Assembly: GCA_011799875.1 (NCBI GenBank)
Contig: CM022300.1
Location: 168,905,837 to 168,969,836 of the forward strand
DNA from: Thinopyrum elongatum
Taxonomy: Eukaryota; Streptophyta; Magnoliopsida; Poales; Poaceae
Direction of reading: 5' to 3'
Length of the DNA stretch: 64,000 bases
Positions 9,576-21,712 of this stretch are shown here, one piece after another. The notes under the pieces were generated by a model. It made no database searches, was not told the DNA's origin, and was given only the letters and a program-made list of their open reading frames with translations. Position numbers and translations under genes: made by a program. Numbering within the stretch: position 1 is the first letter of the stretch; each line of letters opens with the position of its first letter.

Positions 9576-12500
9576 CTACCCGCACTGCGCCTCGGTTACC
9601 CGTGCACCTTCATCGGCCTCGGTGAGAAATTGTTCTAGCGTCCGATTCTTCCCTCTTGGAGGGCCAAACACAATGTCCAGCGGCTTGATATTCGGATAAT
9701 GCACCATCAGCAATGCATACGCCCACTCTACACCCTCCAAGCTGGCCGACCGCTTCCAGTTCTCCACCTGGGGGCTGGCATCTTGCAGCCTTTGCACCAG
9801 GCCGAAGAAGCTAGTTGGCATCGTCTTGGTCGGCAAGAGGTTGACACAGAGGTCTTCCATCACCGGCCATGCCACACAGAACAGCTCCGCCAGCTACTTC
9901 ATCTGATTGTTCAGAAGCGGTGGATGCTTGGGCACCTAGAATTGGGCCCAGAATGCCTTCTCCATGGAATCGTAGGGATGGGCGGCAAAGTATGAGCTGA
10001 CATCAGAAACGCTCCACAGCAGGTCCCTAAAGGCCTCTGAAGAATGCTAGATTTGCATAAGATGGGCAAATCTACGATCACCAAAAACACAATGAAGAAG
10101 GTATGGCTTACCAGTGGCTATTTGCTTCACCTGTTGAAGCACTTCACGGTCCGCCCGCGCCTGGGTTGTGTCCTCCTTATAGGCCGAGTTCACTGTTGCC
10201 TGAAGGGTGTCATGCTTAGTGTAAAGCCCCTTCAGGTGTTCTTCCACCTCCACGACCCGAGCTACATTTTTCTTACTGACCTCTTTCTCCTTGGACAGCT
10301 ATTTGTTGGCATGCTTCACCGTAACCCTCTGCTAATCGGCTTCCTGTCGAGCTTTTTGCAGCTCAGACCGGAGCCTTTCAAGCTCCATGGAGGAATCTGC
10401 ACATACGTTTATATATGATTTAGAGCTCAAAGCAGCCATGTCATAATTCAAGCACAATTTTTTAAAAGGTGCTAAAGCTTTTTAGTTATTTACCTTGAGC
10501 TTCCTCCATCTGTTTCTTGAGAAGATCCGCGCCCTTATCGGACCGATCTAGCTTATGGTTCAGTTCTTCCATTTCTTTTGAGTTGGATACTAAAACCAAG
10601 GCCGAAACTTAAAAACGACACTATTAGCTTCCTTGGGCGATATCGATCCCTTGGTCGGCTTTTTGCCTCCGATTAGCGTCTCGGGGGCTACTGTGTATTC
10701 ACTTGTATACATTTTTAGTCTCTCACAAAGACCCCTGAATAATATCCTTGTATCTAACTCAGGGCTCGGGGGCTAATGTGGTTACATTTTCACGGTACGT
10801 GTCTGCAGTGGAGTAAGTCTTCAGGCAGTTTACTTTCTACTTATCCGCTAAAGGCCTACTGAATGTATCTAGTGCTAACAGCTTTATGCGTTGATGTAAT
10901 TTCTGAAATATGACCAAAGGTTACCTTAAAGCCTTGATAGAGGCCCTTGAAGGCCTCCCTTATACCGGCCTTCACAGACCTGTAGTTTGGTAGCGCCATG
11001 CCTAGAAGGACGCAGTGCTCGGCGACGATGGAGGAGCATGTCGTGGACGCCTCCATATTTTTGGTCCACCCCATGGGTGCCTGCCCTATTGCAGGCGGGG
11101 ATGGACGGGACACCTTGGTTCTCTCTATCATAGGAGGAACTGCCACCATGGTAGGCTGCCGAGGTGGCTCTGGGATGATGGGGGCCGAAGTTGTCAGAGG
11201 ATTTTTGCCTAGCGGGTCCTTGGAGGTCGAGTCCTGTGCCTCAGTCATGGAGACATCGGCGCCACCCCCATGGTAGGAACGGGCGGGGCTCGCTGAGAGG
11301 TTGCCTCCCCCAGCCCGTCATAGGTAGAAGAGGGGATGATGCTCCTCCGATGCGCTGGGTGGAGGTAGCCCACTCAACGATGTCTTATCACTGATGTGGG
11401 AGTGCTGTGGGCTGCGAAAAACAAATAATCAATTAGATTTGTGAAAAGAAGGAACTAGCGGGCATACGACGCATATGAAAAGGAGGTGTACCTCCTCGAT
11501 GGTGGTCTCGGCTTACGCAGCCCGATGAGGTCATCCTCTGATTCGGAGGATATGACCGTGGCTGCTGCAGGGGCCTTCTGCAGTGCGACGTCGGTGGCCT
11601 TCACAAGGCGCCTTTGGGTTCAGGGGGCGTTGGCCCCCACGACGTCTTGGGACGCCGCCCTCTTTCTCTTTGGGGAAGAAGAGCCTTCCTCCCCTTCCTC
11701 TTACTCTGTCTCTCTTTCCTCCACATCTGAGGAAAGAGCTCAGATGTTCTCTGACTTAGCGTCCGAGGGGTCTCGGATCCGAAGACCCCCTCTCTTCTTC
11801 TCCGGCTCCTTAGCCTTGGCCAGGGCCTTTGGGGGCGCCATAGCCAAAAGGGCTTGTAGCTCGGGGGTCTGGTTGTCTTTGGGCAGTGGTGCTATGCACT
11901 TGATGAGTGCTGCCTTGGACGCCCACTTCTTAAAATAGAAGGAGAAGACTTAGACAAATGAGAAACATGGAATTATTGCCGAACATACGATATGATGGTT
12001 ACCTCAGATGGGCCGGGTGCGGTGCTGTAGACACTGTCCGGCCCGTCTTCGGGGAATTTGTTCTAGGACAGCATGAAGAGAGCCGTCCACATCCCATCTA
12101 TGTTGGTGCTAAAGAAGTTCCGTAGTGTTGGTGTGTCCTCGGGCCTATAAAGCCACAAGGGGCTAGCCTGGAGCTGGGGTGGGAGGATGTACTGATGCAG
12201 CATCACATCCACCATGTCCACTAGCTTGAATTTCTTCTTGAGGGCCTGAATCCTCTTCTAGAGAGCGACAACCTCATCCGGGTTGCCCCATTCCAGGCCC
12301 ATGAAGGAGGGGACCGCAGCCTGGCCAGGGATGAGCGGTTCTATGACGTAGAACCACTCACGCTGCCAGATCTTCATGGTTTCGATGAAGGTGCCCTCTG
12401 GCCAGTCCAGCTTTTGGGGCTTGCTGATCATAGCGCCCCCTCACTAGGCAAACTCTACGCCACAGCTCTTTGGCTTGACGCAGAAGGTGTTCAGCCACAT

Positions 12501-12803
12501 GCCGAAGTGCAGATCCACGCGCAGGAACAGCTCACACACAATGATGAATGTGGTGACGTGCATGATGGAGTTTAGGGCTAGATTGTCGAAATCTAGCCTG
12601 TAGAAAAAAAGCATCCCCCACAAAAAAGGGTGCAAGGGGAACCCCAAACCTTGGACGAGCTGGGGGATGAAGATGACCCGCTCCCCAGGGTTGGGAGTGG
12701 GGATGCATTGGCCGGCCTCTGTGGCCCTGCAGGCGGCATCGGCAGGAATGTATGCCTCTGCCCGGAGGTCATCGATGGTGGCATCGGTGACCTTGGAGGC
12801 CAC
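9576..12803 (-). pseudogene. Antisense PF04195-like coiled-coil gene of Tat-1
   Basis: On the minus strand, separate blocks resemble the plant 'putative gypsy type transposon' family (PF04195). 12803-12444 reads PNPGERVIFIPQLVQGLGFPLHPFL and LRVDLHFGMWLNTFCVKPK. 12440-11990 continues with a WQREWFYV-type segment. 11938-11486 encodes KKWASKAAL with a charged linker. 11248-10856 has the conserved SIVAEHCVLLGMAL. About 10600-10050 is a coiled coil, and 9875-9576 has MPTSFFGLVQRLQDASPQVENWKRS. Intron-like gaps separate the blocks, for example an acceptor before KKWASK. The N-terminus and promoter are cut off by LTR-3 at 12807. The function of this family is unknown. It is a gene carried by the retroelement, since Tat-5 and Tat-9 have relatives in the same slot. 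Confidence 0.75.
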
Positions 12804-12807
12804 CCAC
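12803..12807. repeat. Presumed target site of LTR-3 (left copy)
   Basis: CCCAC precedes the TGATACG start. The right copy would lie beyond 64000, so this cannot be confirmed here. Confidence 0.3.
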
Positions 12808-13563
12808 TGATACGTTTCTGTAGTATCTATAATTTTTGATTGTTTCCTGCCAATATTCTACAACTTTCACATACTTTTGGCAACATTTTATATTATTTTT
12901 GGGACTAACATATTGATCCAGTGCCTAGTTCCCGTTTGTTGCATGTTCTTTGTTTCGTAGAAAATCCATATCAAATGAAGTCCAAACACGATAAAAATTT
13001 ACAGAGATTTATTTTGGAATATATGCGATTTTTGGGAAAAAGAATCAACATGAGACGATGCTCGAGAGGCCTACAAGCTCAGACGGTGTGCCCCTTACCC
13101 TAGGCGCATTGGGCAGGCTTGTGGGGCCCCTGTAAGTTGGTTGGAGGTGTTCTTTGGCCACAAGAAAGATAATATCCGGTTAAAAATCCCCTCAAAATTT
13201 CATCCCAATCGCAGTTATGGATCTCTGGGAATTTAAGAAACGGTTTTAGGCCAGAAAATAGGAACGCGGAACAGAAGAGAACACACACACACACACACAC
13301 AGAGATAGAGAGAGGGAGAGAGAGAGAGAGAGATCCAATCTCGGAGGGGCTCCTGCCCTTCGGGAGACATGGAGACCAAGGAACAGACGAGAAACCCTCT
13401 TCCCATCTAGGAGGGAGCCCAGGAAGAAGAAGAAGAATAAGAAGAAGAAGGAGGAGGGGGGCTCTCTCCCGCTCTCCCCCGGTGGTGCCGAAACACTGTC
13501 GGGGCAACCATCATGACGGCGATCTACACCAACAACTTTGCCGCCTTCATCACCAACTATCAT
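12808..13563 (+). mobile_element. LTR-3: 5' part of a TGATACG-type LTR, cut by Tat-4
   Basis: It opens TGATACGTTTCTGTAGTATC, then TTATATTATTTTTGGGACTAAC and later GACGGCGATCTACACC, a layout I associate with common Triticeae gypsy LTRs. It is interrupted at 13563 by Tat-4. Whether it is a solo LTR or part of a longer element cannot be seen. It contains microsatellites at 13283-13332 and an AAG-rich tract at 13424-13455. Confidence 0.6.
13283..13332 (+). repeat. AC/AG microsatellite
   Basis: An (AC)n run passes into an (AG)n run inside LTR-3. An AAG-rich simple repeat follows at 13424-13455. Confidence 0.9.
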
Positions 13564-14437
13564 TGTACTAAATTAGGGGTCCCTCAGTACCCCAGACTGG
13601 TGCACAGACATGTGCAGCCCTCTGGACGATAAGGCCTTGCTGGAGGATAACTCGACCCATGCCTCAACACCTGGGCACCAAGACTATGAAGAAGACCTCC
13701 AGGTAGGTGATGAAGAAGTACTAAGTTAGTACTGAAGATCAAGACTTCAGTTGCCAGCAAGCCCCGCACCGGCAAGCCAAGACCTGGCAAGCTCCTTGTC
13801 GGAAATCTTCTCCCCTTCTTGCTTCTTGACCGCTCCACTTCATCGACAAGCTAATGGCTTGTCAAGATTAGGTGTCGAGCGGGCGAGCGACTTGGGAAGG
13901 ATTATCAGAACGTGTGTCAGCATGTCACCCACAGTTCAACTTTATTGACACCCGTCTGGTCGATGTGTCAAGGAGATATGCTCATCCATGTCGACGGCAC
14001 AGAAGGAGAGACACCTTTTGCCAAAAGCTTGATATCCATTCATGATGCATTAAATGCCTTTGTCCTAGTCCGACAGGAGGAGGTTGGATAGCATCAAGAC
14101 CACTATTTACATACATGGAATGACCAAGCTGCCACTGTGTTCACCCCTTTTCATCTATAAAAGGACGCCAATGGCTACCTTTGCATGGGTCGACACCCTG
14201 CTCACGTTTACACCGTAGCTGCATCCTTGCTCATGTTTTTTCGACAAGTTGTGCTTGTAACTTGAGCCCCAAGTCAAACCACCCAAAGCCAGGAGTAGGG
14301 TTTTAGGCCTCCACGGCGGCCCGAACCTGAGAAATCCCTGCATGTGAACTATTGGATTTGTTCTCTGTGCTTGTTGATCATGCCAGCCGAACTGCAAAGG
14401 TATCCTCGCCGGTCCCATAGTTTGTCGTACCCTGACA
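13564..14437 (+). repeat. 5' LTR of Tat-4
   Basis: About 874 bp, from TGTACTAAATTAGGGG to CCTGACA. TATAAAA lies at 14156-14162. The conserved hairpin box lies at 14285-14335 (AGGAGTAGGGTTTTAG, CGGCCCGAACC). The start is set by the TG before the AATTAGGGG motif, and ATCAT (13559-13563) would be the target site. Confidence 0.75.
14156..14162 (+). promoter_or_regulatory. LTR promoter TATA box of Tat-4
   Basis: TATAAAA within CATCTATAAAAGGACGCC lies about 280 bp before the LTR end, the usual place for the U3 promoter. Confidence 0.65.
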
Positions 14438-14459
14438 TATTTGGCGCGTCGGGCAGGGG
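14438..14459 (+). other. Primer-binding site of Tat-4
   Basis: TATTTGGCGCGTCGGGCAGGGG follows the LTR end. It is a diverged form of the TGGCGCGCCAGGTAGGGG motif of Tat-8 and Tat-9. Confidence 0.75.
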
Positions 14460-14519
14460 TGACTCTTGTGGGGATCTACTCGAGCAGTCTTCATGCAAGT
14501 TTCATGATCTCCTTCATCC

Positions 14520-16460
14520 ATGGCGCCGAAGAAGAAGAGCGTAGCGATGGGTGCACAATCGGGCTCTAAGCTCCCGGTCGAGATGCCTCCGGTGGGCGGG
14601 ACCGGTGGCGAGCGCTCTCCTTACACTTCCAACAATAAGAGTCGTACTCGCTTCGCCGAAAGCCAAGACCCATGCGTTGCTACGTCGAGAGGCGACGCTG
14701 TAGTCGACAAGGTCATTGTGGCTATGTCCAAGGATGACGCAACAGGTCCAAGGATGACGTAGTTGCGGGACATGCACCTAGGCCGCCCCAAGATGGACAC
14801 GAGACGTTTCCCTACAACGATGTCGACCCTGGCCAACGGCCAGGCAAGGAGCATGTGCACCGTTATCGTGGTACACATGGCATGCCACCGCGCAAAACTG
14901 CTAGCGAGCATCAACCGTGGCAGGAGGATAGAGATGGACCTCCTTCTGACTCACGCAGAAGTTGAGCCATCTCTCAGTCCTCGTGCCCAGTCATGCCCAC
15001 GACAGCGCCAGAGGTGCTGGCGCAGGTGCAGCTGCTGCTGAACTTTCGTATGGCTCCGGAGAAGATGGATGGTTTAGCGTGCCACTGTCCAAAGTCTCGT
15101 CAGCTTCGCCAACAATGATGGGCCATGTCCGGTGGGGCCCTCTTACTGGTAGCCAACGACGCCAGTGCTGGGGGCTGACGGGGGAACTGTGGGTGCTGCA
15201 CCAACGGTGTAGTCCCCTCCCCAGCAAGTATGGCAGAGCCAGCTGGTCGACGCCCATGACAGCATTTCCATGGCATCGTCCGATTCGCAAGGCCACCAAA
15301 ATGGCCACATAGACCAACGCTAGTTCATCAACGATTGGCGTGCTGAAGATGCTCGAACCACCATCGAGCAGCGCCAGGAACTGCACCGTCAATCAGATGC
15401 GCGAGAAGGGCCGGTGGTGAATGAGCCTGCGCCGGGGTTCCTTGGGTGCATGCCCTACGATGTGGGCTACCCAGCGTTTACACATGAGCTGCGGCAAGTT
15501 CAGTGGCCCACTGCCCAAATTTCAAGCCTGACTTGCAGGAGAAGTATGACGACAAGCTCAATCCGGCTGAGTTTCTTGGAATCTACACCATCGCGATGAA
15601 AGATGCTGGTGGCAGAGATGACAAGATACTCGCCAACTATTTTCCATTGGCGCTCAAGTCCAACGTGAGATCTTGGCTGGTGAACTTACCGGAGAACTCC
15701 ATTTCTTCTTGGTCGTACTTGTGTCATGTGTTCATTGGGACATATATCGGGGGCCATGAGTCTCCGGGAAAGCCCAACGACCACCACTTGATTCCACAGA
15801 TGGATGGTGAACCCCTGCACAAGTACGTCTAGAGGTTGAGCCGTGTGCTTGACAACATCCCCAACATGCACCCTGCTACTGTGATTGCGTCGTTCCACAC
15901 AAATGTCAGCAATCGCAGGATGTGGGTTGAGTTGAACATCGAGCAGGGAGCACCGTCAACGAGTTGTACACGCTGGTGGATCAGTGTGCATGTGCTGAGG
16001 AGGGGAGGAGACTTCTCAAGGAGGACACTAGAGCCGAGGTTGATTCTGAGGATGACGATGCATCCACCCAAAAGAAGATAGGCCAGAAGCGCAATTACAA
16101 GCACAAGGGAAAGGTCGTGATGGCAGTCGAGAGCTCTGGTAACTCAAATGCCGCTAAGAAGCCCAAGACTCACAGCCCCGACAATGAGCTTGCCGGATGC
16201 GCTGATTGTCAGGAGGCTGTGGCAGGTGAGAAGGCGGATTGCTCCGATAAGACCAAGGGGCCGTACTGCAAGATCCACTGCACCAAGGGCCATGACCTCA
16301 ATGATTGTAGACAAGTGTAGCAGCTTGCCGAGAAGCACAAGCAAGAGTATGAGAAGCGTGACCAAGAGAAAGGCCAACATGGCGCTGGTGGATCCGGCAA
16401 CAAGAACCGCAGTGGCCGTGGGGGCCGCAGCAGAAGGAGAAGCCTGCTCACGATCGTGAG
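14520..16460 (+). pseudogene. gag: gag of Tat-4 (decayed)
   Basis: It starts at the ATG 14520 (MAPKKKSVAMGAQ), parallel to MAPKKKFGAIG at 49243 in Tat-7. The capsid domain lies at about 15530-15960: YDDKLNPAEFLGIYTI, NYFPLALKSNVRSWLVNLPENSISSW and MHPATVIASFHTNV. A Lys-rich linker follows, then a CCHC-like box at about 16260-16320 (GPYCKIHCTKGHDLNDC). Stops such as the TAG after KYV (15830) and several frameshifts break it. The gene would encode the particle protein and nucleocapsid. Confidence 0.8.
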
Positions 16461-16520
16461 AAGAAAGATAGCGAGGATGATTGTGATGAGGAATCTAGAG
16501 AATAGGAGTTCCAAAAGGCT

Positions 16521-17030
16521 ATGGAGGCCATGTGCATTGACGGAGGTGCATCTTTGCACTCCTCTCACCGCCAGCTCAAGCAGTGGCCGTGTGAGATCAA
16601 CGCGGCCGAACTAGCAGTAGAGGCGCATAAGCCGCTCAAGTGGTCCAACACGCCCACTGTTTTCAACACCAAGGACCACCCTGACCGCACCACTGTGGTC
16701 GGGTGTTTGCCTTTGTTGGTCTCACCAACAATTTGCAACCTCAATGTGGTGAAAATACTGGTTGACGGTGGGGCCAGCTTGAACCTGATCTCTCCGAATG
16801 TGATCAGGAGGCTGCAAATCCCTAATGGAGATCTTTGAGAAACGGGAATGTTTCAAGGGATCAATCCGGGGAGGTCACTTTTGGTACCGAGCTGAACTAC
16901 AAGACCGAGAAGTTCATTTTTGAAGTCAAGATGCCATTCCCCTACAACAGCATTCTTGGTCGTCCGGCCCTGGCAAAGTTTATGGCAGCATCCCATTACG
17001 CTGACAAGCTCTACCAGGAGGCAGTGGCAT
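16521..17030 (+). pseudogene. Aspartic protease of Tat-4 (5' part)
   Basis: The frame at 16521-16838 reads CIDGGASLHSSH, LKWSNTPTVF and the active-site region KILVDGGASLNLIS. After a frameshift, 16835 onward reads FEVKMPFPYNSILGRPALAKFMAASHYADKLYQEAVA. It is cut at 17030 by Tat-5 and resumes at 57126. The catalytic DGG is intact, but the frameshift and insertion kill the gene. Confidence 0.8.
17026..17030. repeat. Target-site duplication of Tat-5 (left copy)
   Basis: GGCAT precedes Tat-5. GGCAG at 57121-57125 follows its last three bases (ACA, 57118-57120), a 4 of 5 match. The protease frame of Tat-4 rejoins across it. Confidence 0.8.
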
Positions 17031-17967
17031 TGTCATGGTGGGCGCATGGCAGATACCAAAGGATGGCTAAAGAGAGGGATAGGCTCGAGGGCACCGGTGG
17101 GCTCCAGAGGCGAGGTCGGCATGAGCGAGTGAGGAATGCAAGACATACCCAGGTTCAGGGCTCTCTGGAGAGATAACACCCCTAGTCCTGCCGAGTGTGG
17201 TTTATATGTGGATGATACAAGCTTGCTCCTAGAGCTGTTTTGGGGAGGAAGGAAGATAGGCCAAAGCTTAGGCTGCTCCTTCTCCTTATGTGTGTATTCT
17301 ACTGAGGATCTCTCTGTCGTGCATGGAGGCCTCCTGGGGGGTTTTATAGGTCAACCCCCAAGGGTTACAATGGTAAAGTTACATGGCCATGGGGACGGGA
17401 TGTCAGTGTCTGGGAAGCCGGCGCTGGGGCCTGCCGGGTACCAGGGTACGCCGGGTTCTCCAGGCGCGGGCCTCGTGCGCCAGAGGGCACTGTTCTCCAT
17501 CTTGTTGTGTGTCACGGAGTGGTTGGACCGGCTCGGCTACAGTGGCGCGCCACCTGGTCGTCGTCACCTTGCGTCAGTCGGATGGGGGATGCACTATAGC
17601 CATGCCAGCCCTGGTCAGCAAGGTAGGTGGGCCACTGTTGGCACGCTCCTCCCGGTCAGTGGGGTTGGTGGGCCACTGTAGCCAAGCTCATCCCTTCATG
17701 GGGACTTGTTCCGTCGTATGCCTTGGAGAGGACGGGAGCTGACCCGCGGCCGGGTTGAGGGATGCCCTGTGGTTGCGCTTACTTGTTGAACAAGTCTTGA
17801 TTTGCTGGGGCCGGCCGGCATGAGCCAGTGGGCTTGGCCCGGTTGCGGGACCTGGCTGGGTTGAGGAACCCATCCAAGGGCGGGCCGGATTGAGGGGCAT
17901 TGTGGGCCCCGACATTTTTGAAAAGGATCCGGGTTCCGTTGCCTACCCGGGGTTCATCCCCCCGACA
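17031..17967 (-). repeat. 3' LTR of Tat-5 (left in window)
   Basis: 937 bp, TGTCATGGTGGG to CCCCGACA in plus orientation. It carries about 28 bp absent from the other LTR near 17286-17314. It pairs with 40085-40990. Confidence 0.9.
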
Positions 17968-17985
17968 GTAGTCCCCGAAGCTCTC
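17968..17985 (-). other. Polypurine tract of Tat-5
   Basis: On the minus strand GAGAGCTTCGGGGACTAC abuts the LTR start TGTCGGGGGG. Confidence 0.6.
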
Positions 17986-18436
17986 AAGGCTCGCCGGCTT
18001 CAAGCAGGGGGGCCTTCGCAGTTTCACCCCCTGAGAAGGCGGCCGGTGCTGGTGAGGCTTGTGACCGCCGGGTCCGGCAACACCCATTGTGTGCCAGCTT
18101 CCGGAAGCCGTATCGCGACATCCCAACACGGGCAGGAAACCGAGGAGTTTGCTGAATCTTGAAGGGGAAGGGACGCGCCTCCCACGGTCTGGTGCACAAG
18201 CCATGTGGCGAACGGTAGCTGAAGAGGCCCTGATAGGCCACGCGTGTGATGGGACGCAAGAGCGGGCTAGGGCCTGCCACGCCGCGCCCTCGGCCCCTGC
18301 GTGGGGATTTATTGTGGTGGCCGCGGAAGGTTGCCTTTCTCGATGTAGTTAATGTGTGGGGAGATCGTGCCCACTTAATGCGGGGAAGTGGAAAAGGTGG
18401 GCGCAACCGATCCCACTTCACCACGTTATTGCCGCG

Positions 18437-18446
18437 GTTATAAATC
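18437..18446 (+). promoter_or_regulatory. TATA box of the Tat-5 antisense gene
   Basis: GTTATAAATC on the plus strand lies about 200 bp upstream of the ATG at 18648. It would drive the gene opposite to gag-pol. Confidence 0.55.
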
Positions 18447-20954
18447 GGGGGAAGGGGGCGGCGGAAATCATTCACGCATGCTCCCCCTACCTCCTTCTTC
18501 TTCTCGCGCCCTTGCTTCTGAGCCCGTCGCACGCTGCAGCGCCCTGCCACTCACGAGCAACCCGCTGCCGCCGCTCTGCAGTGTCTAGCAGCCACCGCAA
18601 CTCCTCGCCTTAGCCGACACACCTTCTTCTCCCATCGCACTTCACCGATGGCGAGGCCCAAGGGATCGTGGGAGGGATCGGTGGTCACGGCGGAGGATCT
18701 TCAGTACTTGCGTGACACACGGCGGCTGCCACCGGCGACGGAGGTGGTCGTGCTCTTGCCGGACGGCGAGATGGTGCCATGGCCGGAGGGGACCGAGCGC
18801 GTGGTCTTCTTCTCCTACTTCAAGCATTGGTTCGGCCTCCCCTTGAGCGACTTCTTCTGCTCGTTCTTGGACTTCTTCGGGCTCCAGCCACATCACTTGG
18901 GGGCGAACGCAGTGCTGTAGCTCTCCGGGTTCGTCACTTTGTGCGAGGGCTACCTGAGCGTTGAGCCCAGCATCGACCTCTGGGCCCGCTTCTTCTTCTT
19001 GAACAGCAGGGGCCGACGGCCAGCATGATGTCTGCCTGCATGGCCGCTGTCATCTCGATTCGGCTGCATGGGGTGTGGCCCACGATGCCGTTGGAGGATT
19101 CTGCCAAGAAGTGGCAGAATTCTTTCTTCTACGTCCGCAACCTCGGCGCGGATCACCTCAATCTGTCGCTCTTCGCCGACATGACGCCGCACGCCAAGAC
19201 CAACTTGACTTATTGTCCCAAGAAACCAGCGCAGGCGGTGCTGAACATGAGCAACCGGGTTGCGGACATTATGACGCGCGAGGCGCTCACCGGGACGGAC
19301 CTCATCGCCGCCTTCGTTGCGCGCTGGGTGCTGCCGCTGCAGCGCCGGACGCACATCATCGGCCAGATGACTGGCCTCCAGGACCCCAACCGGATGTCAT
19401 CCCGGTGGCTGACGTAGGAGCAGATTGCAGGCCGTGTGAACGACATCTCAAAGGCCGGGATGCCGGAGGAGTGCCACTTTGGGAAGGCGCCCTACAGCCA
19501 AGGGAATCCGGCGCTGGCGGTGAGTCCTTGGTCTCCGTATTTTGCTATGTGCCATCTCTTTCTTTGTCCTGATGCGACAAGGGAGGTGCCGCTGACCGCC
19601 ATCCGGCATCCATATGATGGAACGACGACGCAGGTAGAGGCCGCCCAGCGAGCCGGCTCGGAGCAGGCGGAGATCCTCGCCGAGAACCCGGAGACGGCCG
19701 AGGCCGAAGCCGGCGAGGAGTGCACGGGTAAGTTTCCGCGTTCTGATCCTATGCGAGATTGGTCGAGCGATGTGATGGGGGCCCTAATGCATGCTGATGG
19801 CGCAGCACCACCGAGGGGAGGAGACGGCAGCGTCGCCCCTCCAAGACGGCCGATGAAGACGGCCGACGCTGGGTCGTCCCATGTGCCGGCCGCGGCGAGC
19901 CGGCCGCACATGAAGAAGGACGTGGTGCCGAAGAAACCGGCTGCGAAGCGCACGGTGGACCCGGCCGTACGCGGCCAGCCGGCCACCAAGAAGAGGTGCC
20001 GTGCCATCTCGGCGGCGCCGATGAGACAGGCCATCCCGACGGTGATCGGTTATGTTTTCTTGCTGACTCCGGCGCACTACCGAGTCGTTCTTTTCTCATA
20101 CTTTTCTTGGTGGGATTCAGGACGCCGCTGGAGCTGGCACTGGCGGTGATAGATGCCGCGTCTGGGGGCGGCTTCTCGTTCCGGAAGACCCGGACCAGCA
20201 ACATCGATCTGCCCGAGGACCAGGCTGAGGAGGACCTTGGCCTGGACCTGGCGGACACGGAGCACTGCGCCTGGCTGGCCCGAAACAAGGCCGAGGAGGA
20301 GCTGGAGGCGGCCTGGGCCCAAGCCTGGGCCAGGGCCGCGGAGGCCAGGGAGAGGGCCACCATGGAGTCGGCATGGCCGAAGTGCCGGCGGGCCTAGAGC
20401 TGGCGGAGACGGTCATCGTGCCGTCGACGGAGGAGGGACGCGCCCCGGACGGCCGGGTGGAGATGGCGGTGGACGACCGGGAGGTCATGGAGATTAACGA
20501 CGACACCCCACCCCAGACCGATGTGATCGAGCGGGTGAAGGTCAAAGGAGGTGGACCGGGGCTGCCCCGGGATGGGCACCGCCGGTGGCGCCGGCCGGAG
20601 CGCCGGAGGGAACGCCGGCCGAAGCGCCGGAGGGAACGCCGACTGTCGTGCCGGATTCGAGGCCGGTCGGCGAGGAGACGGCGGGCAGCGAGCACCCCTT
20701 GGTGATCAGGCAGCCGCAAGCAGCGCCGAGAGGCCGTCCCGCTGCTGGGTCGCGGCCGGTGCGGGCCGGGTCTAGCCAAGCCGTCTTATGGCCGCTGACG
20801 CAGGAGGAGGCGTCGATGGCCGCCATGCGCTGGCATCTTCGCGGGCGCGTGGACCGGGTTCAGGCCTTCACCCAGGCCGAGACGAAGCGGGTGCGGGAGC
20901 TAGAGCGCTCCGTGTTCGTAAGGCTTCTTCCTTTAGCTTTTCTTTGGTAACCGG

Positions 20955-21036
20955 CTAGTGGGGGCGCGCTAGCGCACCCACTGGGTGTAGCACCCGAGAT
21001 TCAGGCCAACTACGTAGTAGCTGGGTCGAATCTTAA
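20955..21036 (+). repeat. Duplicated intronic block with hairpin, copy 1
   Basis: About 80 bp: GTGGGGGCGCGCTAGCGCACCCAC, split here as GTGGGGGCGCGC plus TAGCGCACCCAC, then a GTGTAGCACCCGAGATTC section. Copy 2 lies at 21196-21275. Both are in presumed introns of the Tat-5 antisense gene. Confidence 0.8.
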
Positions 21037-21195
21037 AGAGCCTTTGTGCTAATTCTAGTTTTTCTGCAGCACCTGGATGCCCTCTGAGTCGGCATCTACA
21101 ACCGGCTTCTGGAGAAGCATCAGCAGGTCATGGCGCAGCTTGCCACCAAGGAGGAGGCGCCCCGCCTTGCTGAAGATACGTCTTGCGTGCTCTTA

Positions 21196-21275
21196 GTGGG
21201 GGCACGCTAGTGCACCCACTGGGTGTAGCCCCCGAGATTCGGGCCAACTACGTATTAGTTGGGTCGAATCTTAAA
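21196..21275 (+). repeat. Duplicated intronic block with hairpin, copy 2
   Basis: The arms read GCAC/GTGC where copy 1 has GCGC/GCGC, so a base pair is kept by changes on both sides. The text TCGGGCCAACTACGTA follows in both. Confidence 0.8.
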
Positions 21276-21484
21276 GTTTTCTTGTCCTTCCTTCTGTCAT
21301 CTTGACTTTGAACCTTTGACGTGCAGCCACCGCAGCCGAGGTGCCGGACCTGCAAACCCGGCTAGCCGAAGCCATCCAACAGCATGATGAGGCGATCGTC
21401 GATGCTGGCCAGCTCCGGGCCGAGGTGGAGCGGCTGAGGGCAGAAGCCACCAAGGTGGCGGAGGCCCAGTAGGCGCTCACTGAA

Positions 21485-21712
21485 GCCGGCCAACAGCGCG
21501 ACCAGCTGGCCGATGACAAGAGCCAGCTCCAGGCCGAGGTGGAGTGCCTGAAGGCGGAGGCCGCCAAGGTGGTGGAGGCCTAGCTGCCGCTTGCCGTAGC
21601 TGGTCAGCAGCGTGATCAGCTGGCCGGTGACAAGAGCCAGCTCCAGGCTGAGGTGGAGCGCCTGAAGGCGAAGGCCGCCAAGGCAGTGGAGGCCCACCAG
21701 GCGGAGGTCCTC
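21485..21712 (+). repeat. Coding tandem repeat, 114-bp units
   Basis: Units start near 21485 and 21599 (AGCAGCG.GA.CAGCTGGCCG, then AGCCAGCTCCAGG and GAGGTGGAG). They encode a coiled-coil segment of the type QRDQLADDKSQLQAEVE. A partial unit precedes them near 21398. Confidence 0.75.

Larger units (their letters stand above)
1..12807 (+). mobile_element. Tat-1: outermost Ty3/gypsy (Tat-type) element, discontinuous
   Basis: This is the host element of the nest. Its visible own sequence is 1-405 and 7241-12807, and it begins before the window. It reads gag (1-405, resuming at 7241), a zinc-knuckle remnant, protease (7516-8367), a non-coding spacer, then an antisense PF04195-like gene (12803 down to 9576). 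No RT, RNase H or integrase is visible between protease and antisense gene, so it looks non-autonomous. Tat-2 interrupts it at 405/7236 with a target duplication. LTR-3 interrupts its antisense gene at 12807, and the remainder, including the 3' LTR, would lie beyond 64000. Placement in the Tat lineage is inferred from gag and protease motifs and from the antisense gene. Confidence 0.8.

Noticed and set aside
13283..13455. Simple repeats as part of a gene promoter
   Set aside because: They lie inside the truncated LTR-3 with no gene downstream.
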